A DNA stretch of 64,000 nucleotides from positions 185,967 to 249,966 of the forward strand of contig NZ_PXYI01000008.1 of the NCBI RefSeq assembly GCF_003012735.1, written 5' to 3'. The notes under the pieces were generated by a model. It was not told the DNA's origin. It ran no database searches and saw nothing but the letters and a program-made list of their open reading frames with translations. How positions within the stretch are numbered: position 1 is the stretch's first letter; each line of letters opens with the position of its first letter. The position numbers and the translations under genes are program-made. Of this stretch, positions 11,299 through 21,300 are shown one piece after another. The DNA comes from Allosphingosinicella deserti. Its GTDB lineage: Bacteria > Pseudomonadota > Alphaproteobacteria > Sphingomonadales > Sphingomonadaceae.

Positions 11299-11697
11299 GT
11301 GCTCGGCTACGCCACCGTCGGCACCAACGATCTCGATCGCGCCCGTGCCTTCTACGATGCCGTGCTCGCCGAGATCGGCGCACGGCGGGTGATGGAGTTC
11401 CCCGAGACCGGCTTCACCCTCTACGGAACCGGCGGTCGCAAGCCGGGCCTCGCGGTCTGCCGCCCTTATGACGGCGGCGAGGCCCGGCCCGGCAACGGCA
11501 CCATGGCCGCGATCGGCGTCGACAGCCGCGCCAAGGTCGACCGCGTGCATGCCGCGGCGCTGTCCCTCGGCGGCACCGACGAAGGCGCACCTGGCCTGCG
11601 CACCCCCGAAGGCGAGCGCGCCTTCTACGGCGCTTATTTCCGCGATCTCGACGGCAACAAACTCTGCGCCTTCTGCATCGGCGGTGCGCAGGAATAA
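11299..11697 (+). CDS. VOC family (glyoxalase-like) protein
   Basis: A 132-residue VOC domain protein, with TNDLDRARAFYDAVL at the start and YFRDLDGNKLCAFC at the end. GTG at 11299 is the only suitable start and comes four bases after the stop of the DUF3617 gene, so it is probably the last gene of that transcript. This subgroup is common in proteobacteria and uncharacterised. It is not a close copy of the VOC protein at 3201. Confidence 0.85.
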   Translation: MLGYATVGTNDLDRARAFYDAVLAEIGARRVMEFPETGFTLYGTGGRKPGLAVCRPYDGGEARPGNGTMAAIGVDSRAKVDRVHAAALSLGGTDEGAPGLRTPEGERAFYGAYFRDLDGNKLCAFCIGGAQE

Positions 11698-11743
11698 TCG
11701 AACGCCGGCCCAAGGGGCACGGTGCGGGGAGCGGCTGCTCCCG

Positions 11744-12820
11744 CTACAATGGCGGCACCTCGAACGTTCGCCCCGCCTCGGTCGCCACGAACCTGTCCCC
11801 GGCGATCCCTCGCGCCCGCTTGAGCGCTTCCAGCCGCTGTCTCGGCTCGTCGATCGGCTCGAAGGTGAGCTGGAACGTGCCCCAGTGGATGCCGAGCGCG
11901 CGGCGGGGGCGGAGGCGGTCGAAAATGGCGACCGCTTCCCCGGGATCGATGTGATTGGTCTTCATGAAGTCGCGCGGCGCGTAGGCACCGATCGGGATGA
12001 TCGCGAGCCGGTAGGGGCCGCGCGCGGCGGCCTCGTCGACCCAGCGCCCATCGCCCCAGCCGGTGTCGCCGGCGAAGAAGACCGCGCCACCGGGCAGCTT
12101 GACGGCAAAGGCGGACCACAAGGCGCGGTTGCGGTCGACGCCCCAGCGCGAGCTCCAATGGTGATTGCGCAGGATCTCGACCGCGACGTCGGCGCGCACC
12201 GGCACCGCCGCGCGCCAGTCCGCGGCGACGGAGTCGATCCCGGCGTCGCGCAGGATCGTGTCGTTGCCGAGGCTGGTGACGATCCTCGGCCGGTCGCGGT
12301 CCCAAAGCCGCTTGAGGGTCGGAAGATCGAGATGGTCGTAATGATTGTGGCTGATCAGGACGAGATCGATCTTCGGCAGATCCTCGAACCGGATTCCAGG
12401 CGCGCGCACCCGCTTCGGGCCGACGAACGAGAAAGGCGAGGTGCGCTCGGACCAGACCGGATCGGTGAGGATGTTGAGGCCGTCGGCCTGGACGAGCACG
12501 CTGGCATGGCCGACCCAGGTCACCAGCATGCGGCCATCCGCCACCCGCGCCGGCGGCCGGCCCGGAGTGACGGCCACGCGCTCCGGCCAGCCGGCGCGGT
12601 CCTGACCCTTGACCCAGCGGTTCATGAAGCGGGCAGGGCTCGCATGCGCCGCCGCGGCGGACGCGCCGGGATTGAAGAAGCGGGCGCCGTCGAAATGCTC
12701 CCCGGGATCACCGCGATAATAGATGCGGTCGAGAAAGGGCAGGATCACGCTCGGCGCCAGGCAGAGCGCGACGATCAGGAAGAACAGGGCCGTTCCCGCC
12801 CGGCGCAGCAATGTCCGCAT
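11744..12820 (-). CDS. MBL-fold hydrolase, NAPE-PLD-like
   Basis: A 358-residue metallo-beta-lactamase-fold protein with an N-terminal hydrophobic anchor (residues 8-30) and the zinc motif HNHYDHLD near residue 158. FFAGDTGWGD and GIHWGTFQLTFEP supply further metal ligands. This pattern matches the NAPE-hydrolysing phospholipase D / UlaG-like branch, whose bacterial members act on lipid or phosphodiester substrates. Membrane attachment agrees with a lipid substrate, but that is inference. It converges with the VOC gene. Confidence 0.85.
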   Translation of the reverse strand: MRTLLRRAGTALFFLIVALCLAPSVILPFLDRIYYRGDPGEHFDGARFFNPGASAAAAHASPARFMNRWVKGQDRAGWPERVAVTPGRPPARVADGRMLVTWVGHASVLVQADGLNILTDPVWSERTSPFSFVGPKRVRAPGIRFEDLPKIDLVLISHNHYDHLDLPTLKRLWDRDRPRIVTSLGNDTILRDAGIDSVAADWRAAVPVRADVAVEILRNHHWSSRWGVDRNRALWSAFAVKLPGGAVFFAGDTGWGDGRWVDEAAARGPYRLAIIPIGAYAPRDFMKTNHIDPGEAVAIFDRLRPRRALGIHWGTFQLTFEPIDEPRQRLEALKRARGIAGDRFVATEAGRTFEVPPL

Positions 12821-12880
12821 GATCAGATCTTCCGGCGAGAGGGGGCTTGGGCGGGTCGCGCCAGCGCGGGGCGTTCAGGC

Positions 12881-13324
12881 TCAGCGGGCGATCGTGAAGC
12901 CCGCTGGCGCGCGGTCCTCGCGATGCTCCTCGTGATACATGTCCATCGCAATCTGGGCCCGGCCCGGCGCCGCGCTTCCGCAATCGAGCGTGTAGACGCC
13001 GACGATCGCCCCGAACGCGCCGATCCCGCCGCTCTTGCGGTCGAACGCCTGCGGCGCCTTGCCGTCGGCGCAGCGCAGCCGGCCGAGATAGGCACGCTCG
13101 CCTTCGGGCCCGCCGACCCGCACCGGATTTTCAAGCGTGCCGAGCGGATGCGCCGAGGCCGCCGCGATCTCCCGCGCGAGCTCGGCATCGGACGTGCCTT
13201 CGCCGATCCCTGAGAAAAGCTGCTCGGGTGCGCCGGTGCGCTGGCCCACCTTCTTGTCGGCGGCGCTGCCGGCGGAAGCACAGAGGAAGGCGGCGACGGC
13301 CGCGAGGGAAGCAAGGTGACGCAT
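12881..13324 (-). CDS. Exported hypothetical protein
   Basis: A 147-residue protein with a clear Sec signal (hydrophobic residues 5-20, cleavage near GSAADKK). The mature part has two cysteines, one in LRCADGK and one in TLDCG, that could pair, and no family I recognise. It ends 60 bases upstream of the MBL-fold gene, so the two may share a transcript. Function unknown. Confidence 0.7.
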   Translation of the reverse strand: MRHLASLAAVAAFLCASAGSAADKKVGQRTGAPEQLFSGIGEGTSDAELAREIAAASAHPLGTLENPVRVGGPEGERAYLGRLRCADGKAPQAFDRKSGGIGAFGAIVGVYTLDCGSAAPGRAQIAMDMYHEEHREDRAPAGFTIAR

Positions 13325-13478
13325 CGGGCACTCCGGACAGGGAGGCTCAATCTAGGGATCGGCGCCGGGAAGTACAGGATGCGGCTGCGCCGTCGCGCCA
13401 AGCCCTTGAGCCTCAACGGAAACGGCTGCCGCTCCGCCAAACTGTGCCAAATTGTGCCGCCTCCAAAACAATTAAGTA

Positions 13479-13503
13479 GGAACAAGACGCGCAATCAAGC
13501 GTC
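13479..13503 (+). promoter_or_regulatory. EcfG-like stress promoter
   Basis: GGAAC at 13479-13483 is followed after exactly 16 bases by CGTC at 13500-13503. The general-stress sigma factor EcfG of alphaproteobacteria recognises GGAAC-N16/17-CGTT, so this is a one-base-off match. It lies 60 bases upstream of a GlsB/YeaQ-type gene, a family often under general-stress control. Confidence 0.5.
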
Positions 13504-13518
13504 TTAGCTTCAGTCCGT

Positions 13519-13542
13519 CGGATGAACAGCCCAGTTCATCCG
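13519..13542 (+). promoter_or_regulatory. Leader hairpin before the GlsB-type gene
   Basis: CGGATGAAC at 13519-13527 and GTTCATCCG at 13534-13542 form a perfect 9-bp stem with a 6-base loop. There is no T-run after it, so it is not a terminator. It sits between the putative EcfG promoter and the AGGAGG ribosome site and may affect mRNA stability or translation. Confidence 0.45.
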
Positions 13543-13563
13543 GCTAGTATCAGGAGGGAAGTC

Positions 13564-13827
13564 ATGGATCCCATTTCAATTATCGTTTGGCTCGTCATCG
13601 GCGGCGTGATCGGCTGGCTCGCAAGCATCATCATGCGTCGCGATGCCCAGCAAGGTATCCTGCTCAATGTCGTCGTCGGTATCGTCGGCGCTTTCCTCGG
13701 CGGGCTGCTGTTCGGCCGTGGCGACATCAACAACGGTCTGAGCGTCACCTCGTTCATCGTTTCGCTTCTCGGCGCGATCATCCTGCTCGCGATCGTCAAC
13801 CTCTTCACCCGTCGCAGCCTGCGCTAA
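13564..13827 (+). CDS. GlsB/YeaQ/YmgE family membrane protein
   Basis: An 87-residue protein of the transglycosylase-associated / GlsB family. It has three hydrophobic helices with small-residue spacing, including VIGGVIGWLAS and VVVGIVGAFLGGLLFG. The family is stress-associated and its biochemical role is unclear; the transglycosylase name is historical. ATG at 13564 follows AGGAGG. The in-frame GTG region upstream overlaps the hairpin leader and is not used. A Rho-independent terminator follows directly, so it is a single-gene unit. A second family member lies at 19600. Confidence 0.9.
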   Translation: MDPISIIVWLVIGGVIGWLASIIMRRDAQQGILLNVVVGIVGAFLGGLLFGRGDINNGLSVTSFIVSLLGAIILLAIVNLFTRRSLR

Positions 13828-13851
13828 GCGCACGCGCAGCGACGCTGACGC

Positions 13852-13887
13852 AAAAGGGCCGTCCGGAGCGATCCGGGCGGCCCTTTT
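13852..13887 (+). terminator. Rho-independent terminator
   Basis: AAAAGGGCC-GTCCGG, a short loop, then CCGGGCGGCCCTTTT form a long GC-rich stem flanked by A and T runs, 25 bases after the GlsB-type gene. The A/T symmetry means it could also work for transcription from the other side. Confidence 0.85.
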
Positions 13888-14004
13888 GGCGTCTGCGCCT
13901 CGCGGCCCCGAACGGGCGCCTCACGACTTCGCGTCATGTCGCTGCAGATCTGCACGGTATTGCGGGTGGACGCGCGGCGTGCCGGCACGTCCACCCGCGC
14001 GCGC

Positions 14005-14730
14005 TCATTCCAGTTCGAAGGTGACGTTGAGCGTCACGCCCAGACTTTGCTCGCCCGGATCGATCTTGCTCGATTCCGCCATCATCGCGGCGCGGCCATA
14101 GACCGGGCCGGGCATGCCGCCGCCGCTCTCGCTGATCGCGACGATCCGGCCGACCTTCTTGCCCGTGGCGCGGGCGTAGAGCTCGGCGCGCGAGCGCGCA
14201 TTGGCGAGCGCCCGAGTCCGGGCTTCGTCCAGCGCCGCCTCGGGCTTGTCGATCGACAGCATCGGGCCATTGATCTGGTTCGCCCCCTGCGCGACCAGGG
14301 CATCGAGGATCTTGCCGGTGTTGGCGATGTCGCGGAACTTGACCGTGACCTCGTTCTGGGCGCGATAGCCGATCAGCTGCGGATTGCCGCCACCGCGCTC
14401 GTCCTGCCGATAGTCCGGATAGAGGTTGATGGAGCTGGTCTGGATGTCGTTGTCGGCGATCCCCGCCCTGCGCAACGCATCGCGGACCTTGCGCATCTGC
14501 ACCGCATTCTGCTCCAGCGCCGCGCTCGCCGTCGTCGCAGTGGTGATCACGCCGGTGCTGATCCGGGCGATATCCGGTACGCGGGTGACCTCGCCGGTGG
14601 CGACGACGTCGAGCCTCGTGCCGTTGATCGTCTGCACCGGCATCATCGTCTGCGCCTGGGCAGCCGCAATCGGCGCCGTTGTCGCGACGGTCGCGAATGC
14701 CAGTGCCGAAGCCATCATCATCTGCCGCAT
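14005..14730 (-). CDS. SIMPL (DUF541) domain periplasmic protein
   Basis: A 241-residue exported protein with a signal peptide (residues 1-27, ending AAAQAQ) and one SIMPL domain. The domain shows VVATGEVTRVPDIARIS at its first strand, YPDYRQDERG in the middle, and a last strand ending in SLGVTLNVTFEL. SIMPL proteins are periplasmic and have been linked to oxidative-stress tolerance and to binding partners in signalling, without a settled activity. It is transcribed away from the trp operon. Confidence 0.9.
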   Translation of the reverse strand: MRQMMMASALAFATVATTAPIAAAQAQTMMPVQTINGTRLDVVATGEVTRVPDIARISTGVITTATTASAALEQNAVQMRKVRDALRRAGIADNDIQTSSINLYPDYRQDERGGGNPQLIGYRAQNEVTVKFRDIANTGKILDALVAQGANQINGPMLSIDKPEAALDEARTRALANARSRAELYARATGKKVGRIVAISESGGGMPGPVYGRAAMMAESSKIDPGEQSLGVTLNVTFELE

Positions 14731-14910
14731 CCCATACTCCCAAAGATTGACGGTCCGCCGTTTCGGACCCGAACCATCCCTAACGACACTGCGCCTGCAT
14801 CGTTTCTGAACGTCGGCGGCCGGAGGAGCCTTGCACCCGGCATTTGGCCCATGAGGTGAAAAAGGCGATTGACGAAACGCCGTTTAGACGCGACTTGGGA
14901 GACCATGTCG

Positions 14911-14985
14911 ATGCAGACGATCTCCTTTGCCTGGCGCTGGTGGTGGGATATTCCCTCGGCGGCGGCGCGCGTGCATCGATGGTGA
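14911..14985 (+). CDS. trpL: trp operon leader peptide
   Basis: A 24-residue frame (26 if the ATG at 14905 is used) with Trp codons at 14932, 14938, 14941, 14944 and a last one just before the stop at 14980. Three Trp codons are adjacent and a fourth is one codon away. GGGAG at 14897-14901 is 9 bases from the ATG at 14911, so that start is preferred. A terminator hairpin begins about 30 bases after the stop and trpD follows. This is the layout of a translation-coupled attenuator: stalling at the Trp codons when charged tRNA-Trp is scarce should prevent the terminator from forming. Confidence 0.9.
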   Translation: MQTISFAWRWWWDIPSAAARVHRW

Positions 14986-15016
14986 AACGGATCTGACAGT
15001 CCGAATCTCCTGAAGC

Positions 15017-15048
15017 AAGGCCCGCCCACCCGGCGGGCCTTTCTTTTT
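15017..15048 (+). terminator. trp attenuator terminator
   Basis: AAGGCCCGCC (15017-15026), loop CACCC, then GGCGGGCCTT (15032-15041) and a TTTCTTTTT tract. The stem is perfect. GGCGG elements in the trpL coding region around 14956-14966 could pair with CCGCC in the 5' arm as an antiterminator; that pairing is inferred by eye. It ends 26 bases before trpD. Confidence 0.9.
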
Positions 15049-15074
15049 ACGCGCCAGATCCAGGAACGAAATCC

Positions 15075-16154
15075 ATGCTTCGCCCCACCCCGCTCTCGCT
15101 TGCAGAACCGGTCGAAGACACCGCCGAACAAAGTGTCGAGACGTCGCTTGCCGCCCTTTATGGGGGGCAGTCGCTGACCGAAGGCGCCGCCGAGCAGCTG
15201 TTCGCGGCGCTGGTCGAGGGCAGTCTCGGCGACCCGTCGATCGCTGCCATGCTGATCGCGCTCAAGATGAAGGGCGAGACGGCCGAGGAGCTGACCGGCG
15301 CCGCCCGCGCGCTGCGGGCCGCCGACATGCCGTTCGAGCGCCCCGATTATCTGTTCGCCGACAGCTGCGGCACCGGCGGCGACGGCTCCGGATCGATCAA
15401 CGTCTCGACCGCGGCCGCCTTCGTTGCCGCCGCCGCCGGGCTGCCGGTCGCCAAGCACGGCAATCGCTCGATCACCTCGCGCTGCGGATCGGCCGACGTG
15501 CTCGAACAATTGGGCGCCCGTATCGACGTCTCGGCGGACGTTTCGCGCCGGGCACTCGACGCGACCGGCTTCTGCTTCCTGTTCGCGCCGCATTATCATC
15601 CCGGGCTGCGCCATGCCGGCCCGGTGCGCCGCGCGCTCAAGGTGCGCACGATCATGAACATCCTCGGGCCGTGCCTCAATCCGGCCGAACCCAAGGTGCA
15701 ATTGCTCGGGGTCGCCGATCCCAGGCTGATCGAGCCGGTGGCGCGGACCCTGCGCGCGCTCGGCGTCGAACGCGCTCTGGTGGTGCACGGCGCCGGGCTC
15801 GACGAGGTCGCCCTGCACGGCCGCACCCAGGCGGTGCGGGTGACCGGCCGCCAGATCGAGCACCTCACCTTCGGGCCTGAGGATGCCGGTCTGAAGCGCC
15901 GGCCGCTCGACGCTTTGACCGGCGGCGATCCCGAGGAAAATGCTTCGCGTTTCAAGGCGCTGCTCGAAGGGTGCGGCGAACCCGCCGAACGCGAAGTGGT
16001 GGCGCTCAACGCCGGCGCGTTGCTGTTCACCGCCGGGCTCGCCACCGCGCTCCGCGACGGCGTCGGCATGGCGCTGGAGGCGCTGCAATCGGGCGCGGCG
16101 CATCGCCGGCTCCAACTGTATGTAGAGGCGACCAATGACGGATCCGCGAAATGA
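15075..16154 (+). CDS. trpD: Anthranilate phosphoribosyltransferase
   Basis: TrpD joins anthranilate to PRPP, the second committed step of tryptophan synthesis. The 359-residue protein has the PRPP-binding CGTGGDG near residue 99, NVSTAAAF, and the KHGNRSITSRCGSADVLE segment that holds anthranilate. The phosphate/Mg region LNPAEPKVQLLGV is also present. It is slightly longer than the usual 335-345 because of a short N-terminal extension. It is not fused to a glutamine amidotransferase domain, unlike enteric TrpGD. It overlaps trpCF by four bases (ATGA). Confidence 0.97.
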   Translation: MLRPTPLSLAEPVEDTAEQSVETSLAALYGGQSLTEGAAEQLFAALVEGSLGDPSIAAMLIALKMKGETAEELTGAARALRAADMPFERPDYLFADSCGTGGDGSGSINVSTAAAFVAAAAGLPVAKHGNRSITSRCGSADVLEQLGARIDVSADVSRRALDATGFCFLFAPHYHPGLRHAGPVRRALKVRTIMNILGPCLNPAEPKVQLLGVADPRLIEPVARTLRALGVERALVVHGAGLDEVALHGRTQAVRVTGRQIEHLTFGPEDAGLKRRPLDALTGGDPEENASRFKALLEGCGEPAEREVVALNAGALLFTAGLATALRDGVGMALEALQSGAAHRRLQLYVEATNDGSAK

Positions 16155-17553
16155 TTGATCCCGGCGGCGTGCTTGGCGAGATCGTCGCCCGCAAGCGCAT
16201 CGACGTGGCCGAACGGCTCGCCGGGATCAGCCTCGACGACCTGCGCGCACGCGCCGAGCCGACCCGGCGCAGCCTCAAGGCGGCGCTCGGTGCGCCCGGC
16301 GCGCGCTTCGTCATGGAGGTGAAACGGACCTCGCCGTCCAAGGGCGTGCTGCGCGCCGGCGCCGATCCGATCGAGATCGCGCGCGGCTATGCGGGGGCCG
16401 CCGATGCGATCAGCGTCTTGGTCGACACGCCCTATTTCGGCGGCTCCTATGCCGATCTCAAGGCGGTGCGCGGGGTGTTCGAAGGCCCGATCCTGGCCAA
16501 GGATTTCGTCGTCGATCCGCGCCAGGTTCCCGAGGCGCGGCTGCACGGCGCAGACGCGGTGCTGGTGATGCTGTCGGTGCTCGAGGACGACGAGGCCGCC
16601 GCGGTCGTCGCCGAGGCGCATCGGCTGGGGATGGATGCGCTGGTCGAGACTCACACCGAGGAGGAGGTGCACCGCGCGATTTCGCTCGGCGCAGAGATCA
16701 TCGGAATCAACAACCGCCAGTTGAAGACGCTCGAAATCGATCTCGCGGTGACCGAGCAGCTCGCCCATCTGGTGCCGGCGGATCGGATCCTCGTTGCGGA
16801 ATCGGGGATCGAGAGCCGCGCCGACGTCGAGCGCCTTGCCCCGCACGCCGACGCCTTCCTGGTCGGATCCTCGCTGATGTCCGCGCCCGATCCGCGCCTT
16901 GCCGCGCGCGCGCTCGCCTTCGGGCGGGTCAAGGTGTGCGGTCTCACCGACGAAGACGATGCCGTGGCGGCGGCGCGGGAAGGCGCGTCCTTCGCCGGGC
17001 TGATCATGGTCCCCGGCACGCCGCGCGCTGTCACGGTCGAGCGGGCGCAGCGGATCGCCGCCGCCTCCGGCCTTCCCGCCGTCGGCGTGTTCCGCAACGA
17101 GAAATTGCTCCAGGTCGCCCAGGCCGCGCATGCTCTGGGGCTGCACGCGGTCCAGCTCCACGGCCAGGAGGATGCCGCCTATATCCGCGCGCTGCGCGCC
17201 CATCTGCCCGACGCCGTCGAAATCTGGGCGGCGGCTGCGGTGGAGGGCGATGTGCCCGCCGCCCGCGCTGGCGCCGATCGCACCCTGTTCGACACGGCGA
17301 AGAACGGGACGTCCGGCGGAACCGGCAGCGCCTTCGACTGGTCGCTGCTCGCCGGGCGGGAGGATCTTGCCGGCGGCATTCTCGCCGGCGGCCTCTCGCC
17401 CGATACCGCCGCCGCCGCCGCCAGGGTCGGTGCCTATGCCCTGGACGTGAGTTCCGGCGTCGAATCGGCGCCGGGAAGGAAAGATGCGGCCAAGCTCCAT
17501 GCCTTCTTCGAAGGCCTGCGGCTGCCGGTCAGGAAGGAAATTGCCTCGTGTTG

Positions 17554-17554
<1 letters not shown>
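16151..17554 (+). CDS. trpCF: Bifunctional TrpC-TrpF fusion
   Basis: A 467-residue fusion. Residues 1-255 are indole-3-glycerol-phosphate synthase, with [12 protein letters not shown] near residue 55, [16 protein letters not shown] and VAESGI. Residues from about 257 are phosphoribosylanthranilate isomerase, with [26 protein letters not shown] and the final LDVSSGVES region. The domains run together through [11 protein letters not shown], much as in enteric TrpCF. The two halves catalyse consecutive steps (TrpF then TrpC). Separate trpC and trpF genes are what I would expect in alphaproteobacteria, so the fusion is notable. It ends one base into trpB (TGATG). Confidence 0.97.
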
Positions 17555-18722
<1,168 letters not shown>

Positions 18723-18726
<4 letters not shown>

Positions 18727-19520
18727 ACCGCTACGATGCGATGTTCCGCCGCCTCGGCGCCCGCAATGAGGGCGCGTTCGGCGCCTTCGTGACGCTCGGC
18801 GATCCCGATCTCGCGACCAGCTCGGATATCCTCGACGCCTTGGTGGAAGGCGGCGCCGACATGCTCGAAGTGGGCATTCCCTTTTCCGATCCGGTCGCCG
18901 ACGGCCCGGTCATCCAGGCGGCGTCAGTGCGCGCATTGGCGAAGGGGGTGACCCCGGCCGACTGCTTCGCCCTGCTCACCCACTTCCGCAGCCGTCATCC
19001 CGACATTCCCGTCGGGCTGCTCACCTACGCGAACATCGTCGTCGCGCGCGGCCGCGAGGCATTTTACCAAGCCGCCAGGTCGGCCGGCGTCGACAGCGTG
19101 CTCGTCGCCGACGTGCCGGTGTTCGAAGCCGCACCGTATCTCGCGGCGTCCCGCGCCTCCGCGATCGCGCCCGTGCTGATCGCGGCGCCGAACACGCCCG
19201 AATCGACGCTCCGCCGCCTCGCTGCGGAAGGGGAGGGCTACACCTATTGCGTCGCCCGCGCGGGCGTCACCGGGGCCGACGAGGAGGTGCGCTTCGGCCA
19301 TTCGCAGCTGCTCGGGACCCTGAAGGCGTTCGGCGCGCCGCCGCCGGTGTTCGGCTTCGGCATCTCGCGGCCGGACCATGTCGCGGCGGCGCTCGATGCC
19401 GGAGCGGCCGGCGTGATTTCCGGTTCGGCGATTGTCCGGCTGATCGCCGACAATCCGGGCGAGGAGGCCGATGCGGTGCGCGGCTTCGTCGCCGACATGA
19501 AGGCGGCCACCCGCCGCTAA
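18723..19520 (+). CDS. trpA: Tryptophan synthase alpha subunit
   Basis: TrpA cleaves indole-3-glycerol phosphate and passes indole to TrpB through the complex tunnel. The 265-residue TIM barrel has the catalytic glutamate in [11 protein letters not shown], the aspartate in [10 protein letters not shown], and the loop [21 protein letters not shown] at the N-terminus is the enteric-style opening. It is the last gene of the operon; a strong hairpin follows at 19528. Confidence 0.98.
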
Positions 19521-19527
19521 AGTCAGA

Positions 19528-19558
19528 TGGACCGGCCGGGGCGCACCCAGCCGGTCCA
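19528..19558 (+). terminator. Hairpin after trpA
   Basis: TGGACCGGC (19528-19536) and GCCGGTCCA (19550-19558) form a perfect 9-bp stem with a 13-base loop, eight bases after the trpA stop. There is no T-run, so it may be a processing/stability hairpin or a Rho-assisted terminator. Confidence 0.55.
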
Positions 19559-19599
19559 CCACATGATCCCGGTTCGGAACGAACCCGGAATCCAGCTTT

Positions 19600-19872
19600 C
19601 TATCGAACGCGTCGGCCGGAAATCAGCTTCCAGATGAAGAGGATGATGATCGCGCCGACGACTGCCGCGATGAAGCCTGCCCCTTCGCCCGGCCGGTACC
19701 AGCCGAGCGCGTTGCCGAGGAAGCCGGCGAGCAGCGCACCCGCGACGCCCAGCAATATGGTGACGATGCAGCCGCCCGGTTCCTTGCCGGGCACGATGGC
19801 TTTCGCGATCACGCCCGCGAGACCGCCGATGACTATCCACAACAGCCAGCCATAATCAGCCATCAGATTCAT
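19600..19872 (-). CDS. GlsB/YeaQ/YmgE family membrane protein
   Basis: A 90-residue protein with three hydrophobic helices and the family pattern IVIGGLAGVIAKAI, then LLGVAGALLAGFLGNALG and GAIIILFIW. It differs from the copy at 13564 in having the PGKEPGGC loop between helices one and two. ATG at 19872 follows a GGGAGG ribosome site by about 5 bases. No EcfG-like promoter was seen upstream. It converges with the trp operon. Confidence 0.9.
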   Translation of the reverse strand: MNLMADYGWLLWIVIGGLAGVIAKAIVPGKEPGGCIVTILLGVAGALLAGFLGNALGWYRPGEGAGFIAAVVGAIIILFIWKLISGRRVR

Positions 19873-20064
19873 CTGTTCCTCCCTTGCCCGTTTTTGCGCG
19901 GCACCCAGCGTGGATATATCCGCAATGGCCTTGCTCCAACAAAAACTGTACAGACCGGTTCCGTTGCAGCGGGGGCAGCTGCGGCACTTTGGACTTGAGG
20001 CAGGTGATTTATTCGGCTAACACAGTAAGCCGGAACTGACCGGGCCGCATGCGGTGTGGGGATA

Positions 20065-21288
20065 ATGAAAGTCATGAACGTGCAGCAGGGAAAGTGGAGC
20101 AGCGACGCGCTCGAAGTCGAAACGCTTGACGACGCGGCGCTGGCCCGCCGGCGCAAGCGCCGCAACATCATCCTTGCTGCCGCGGTCGTCCTGGTCGCCC
20201 TTGTCGCCGCGGTGCTGGTGTTCGGCAGCGGCAAGAGCGGCGACGATCCAGCCGCAGCGGCGAAGGCCGGCGAAGCTGCCGGCGGGGCGGGCGGGCAGAC
20301 GCCGCGAGTCAGCGTCATCGTTCCCGGCCGCCAGCAGGTCGTCCGCACCATTTCCGCCACCGGGACGCTCGCCGCCCGCCGCGACATGCCGGTCGGCGTC
20401 GCCGGCGAAGGCGGCAAGGTCGTCCGCGTTCTCGTCGAGCCGGGCCAGTGGGTCGGCGCCGGCCAGACGCTGGCGGTCATCGAGCGTGCCGTGCAGACGC
20501 AGGAAGCCCGGCAGCTCGCCGCCTCGATCGAGGTCGCCCGCGCCGATGCCCGGCTTGCCCAGCAGGAGCTCGATCGTGCCCAGTCGCTGGTCGGACGCGG
20601 TTTCATCTCCAAGGCCGACGTCGAGCGCCGGATCGCCACCCGCGATGCCGCGAATGCGCGCGTCCGTGTCGCCCAGGCCCAGCTCGGCGCCGCCCAGGCG
20701 CGCATCGGCCGCCTCGACGTCCGTGCCCCGGCCGCCGGCCTCATTCTCGGCCGCAACGTCGAAGCCGGTCAGGTGGTGAGCAGCGGCTCCGGCGCCTTGT
20801 TCCGCATGGCCCAGGGCGGCGAGATGGAGTTGCTCGCCCGGCTCAGCCAGGAAGACCTTTCGGGGATCACCCCGGGTATCCCGGCGACGGTGACCCCGGT
20901 CGGCTCGAGCCAGAGCTTCCAGGGCCGGGTGTGGCAGGTGTCTCCGATCATCGATCCGCAGACCCGCCAGGGCAATGCCCGGATCGCGGTGCCCTATCAT
21001 CAGATGCTCCGTCCGGGCGGTTTCGCCAGCGCGATGATCCGAGCGGGCGCGGTCGATGCACCGCTGCTTCCGGAAAGCGCCGTGCAGAGCGACGACAAGG
21101 GCAATTTCGTCTACCTCATCGACCAGAACAATGCCGTTGTCCGCCGCGATGTCACCACCGGCGAAGTCTCCGATCAGGGTGTCGCGATCATGTCGGGCCT
21201 GAACGGCAACGAGCGTGTCGTGCAGTCGGCCGGCGCCTTCCTCAATCCCGGACAGAAGGTCCAGCCGGTTCGCGCGACCGCGCGTTAA
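20065..21288 (+). CDS. RND efflux periplasmic adaptor (MFP)
   Basis: The adaptor links an inner-membrane RND pump to an outer-membrane channel. The protein has a cytoplasmic start, one transmembrane helix (about residues 36-55), then the barrel/lipoyl/hairpin plan: VSVIVPGRQQVVRTI, a lipoyl-type GEGGKVVRVLVEPGQWVGAGQ, a coiled hairpin with LAQQELDRAQSL, and RLDVRAPAAGLI. ATG at 20065 gives 407 residues; GTG at 20056 and ATG at 20074 are alternatives. It ends 12 bases before the pump gene. No outer-membrane factor or regulator gene is nearby. Confidence 0.93.
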   Translation: MKVMNVQQGKWSSDALEVETLDDAALARRRKRRNIILAAAVVLVALVAAVLVFGSGKSGDDPAAAAKAGEAAGGAGGQTPRVSVIVPGRQQVVRTISATGTLAARRDMPVGVAGEGGKVVRVLVEPGQWVGAGQTLAVIERAVQTQEARQLAASIEVARADARLAQQELDRAQSLVGRGFISKADVERRIATRDAANARVRVAQAQLGAAQARIGRLDVRAPAAGLILGRNVEAGQVVSSGSGALFRMAQGGEMELLARLSQEDLSGITPGIPATVTPVGSSQSFQGRVWQVSPIIDPQTRQGNARIAVPYHQMLRPGGFASAMIRAGAVDAPLLPESAVQSDDKGNFVYLIDQNNAVVRRDVTTGEVSDQGVAIMSGLNGNERVVQSAGAFLNPGQKVQPVRATAR

Positions 21289-21300
21289 GGAGCGCTACGC

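Noticed and set aside
14869..14897. Promoter for the trp operon at TTGACG (14869)
   Set aside because: No acceptable -10 hexamer lies 16-18 bases on; the start site cannot be assigned by eye, so it is not listed.
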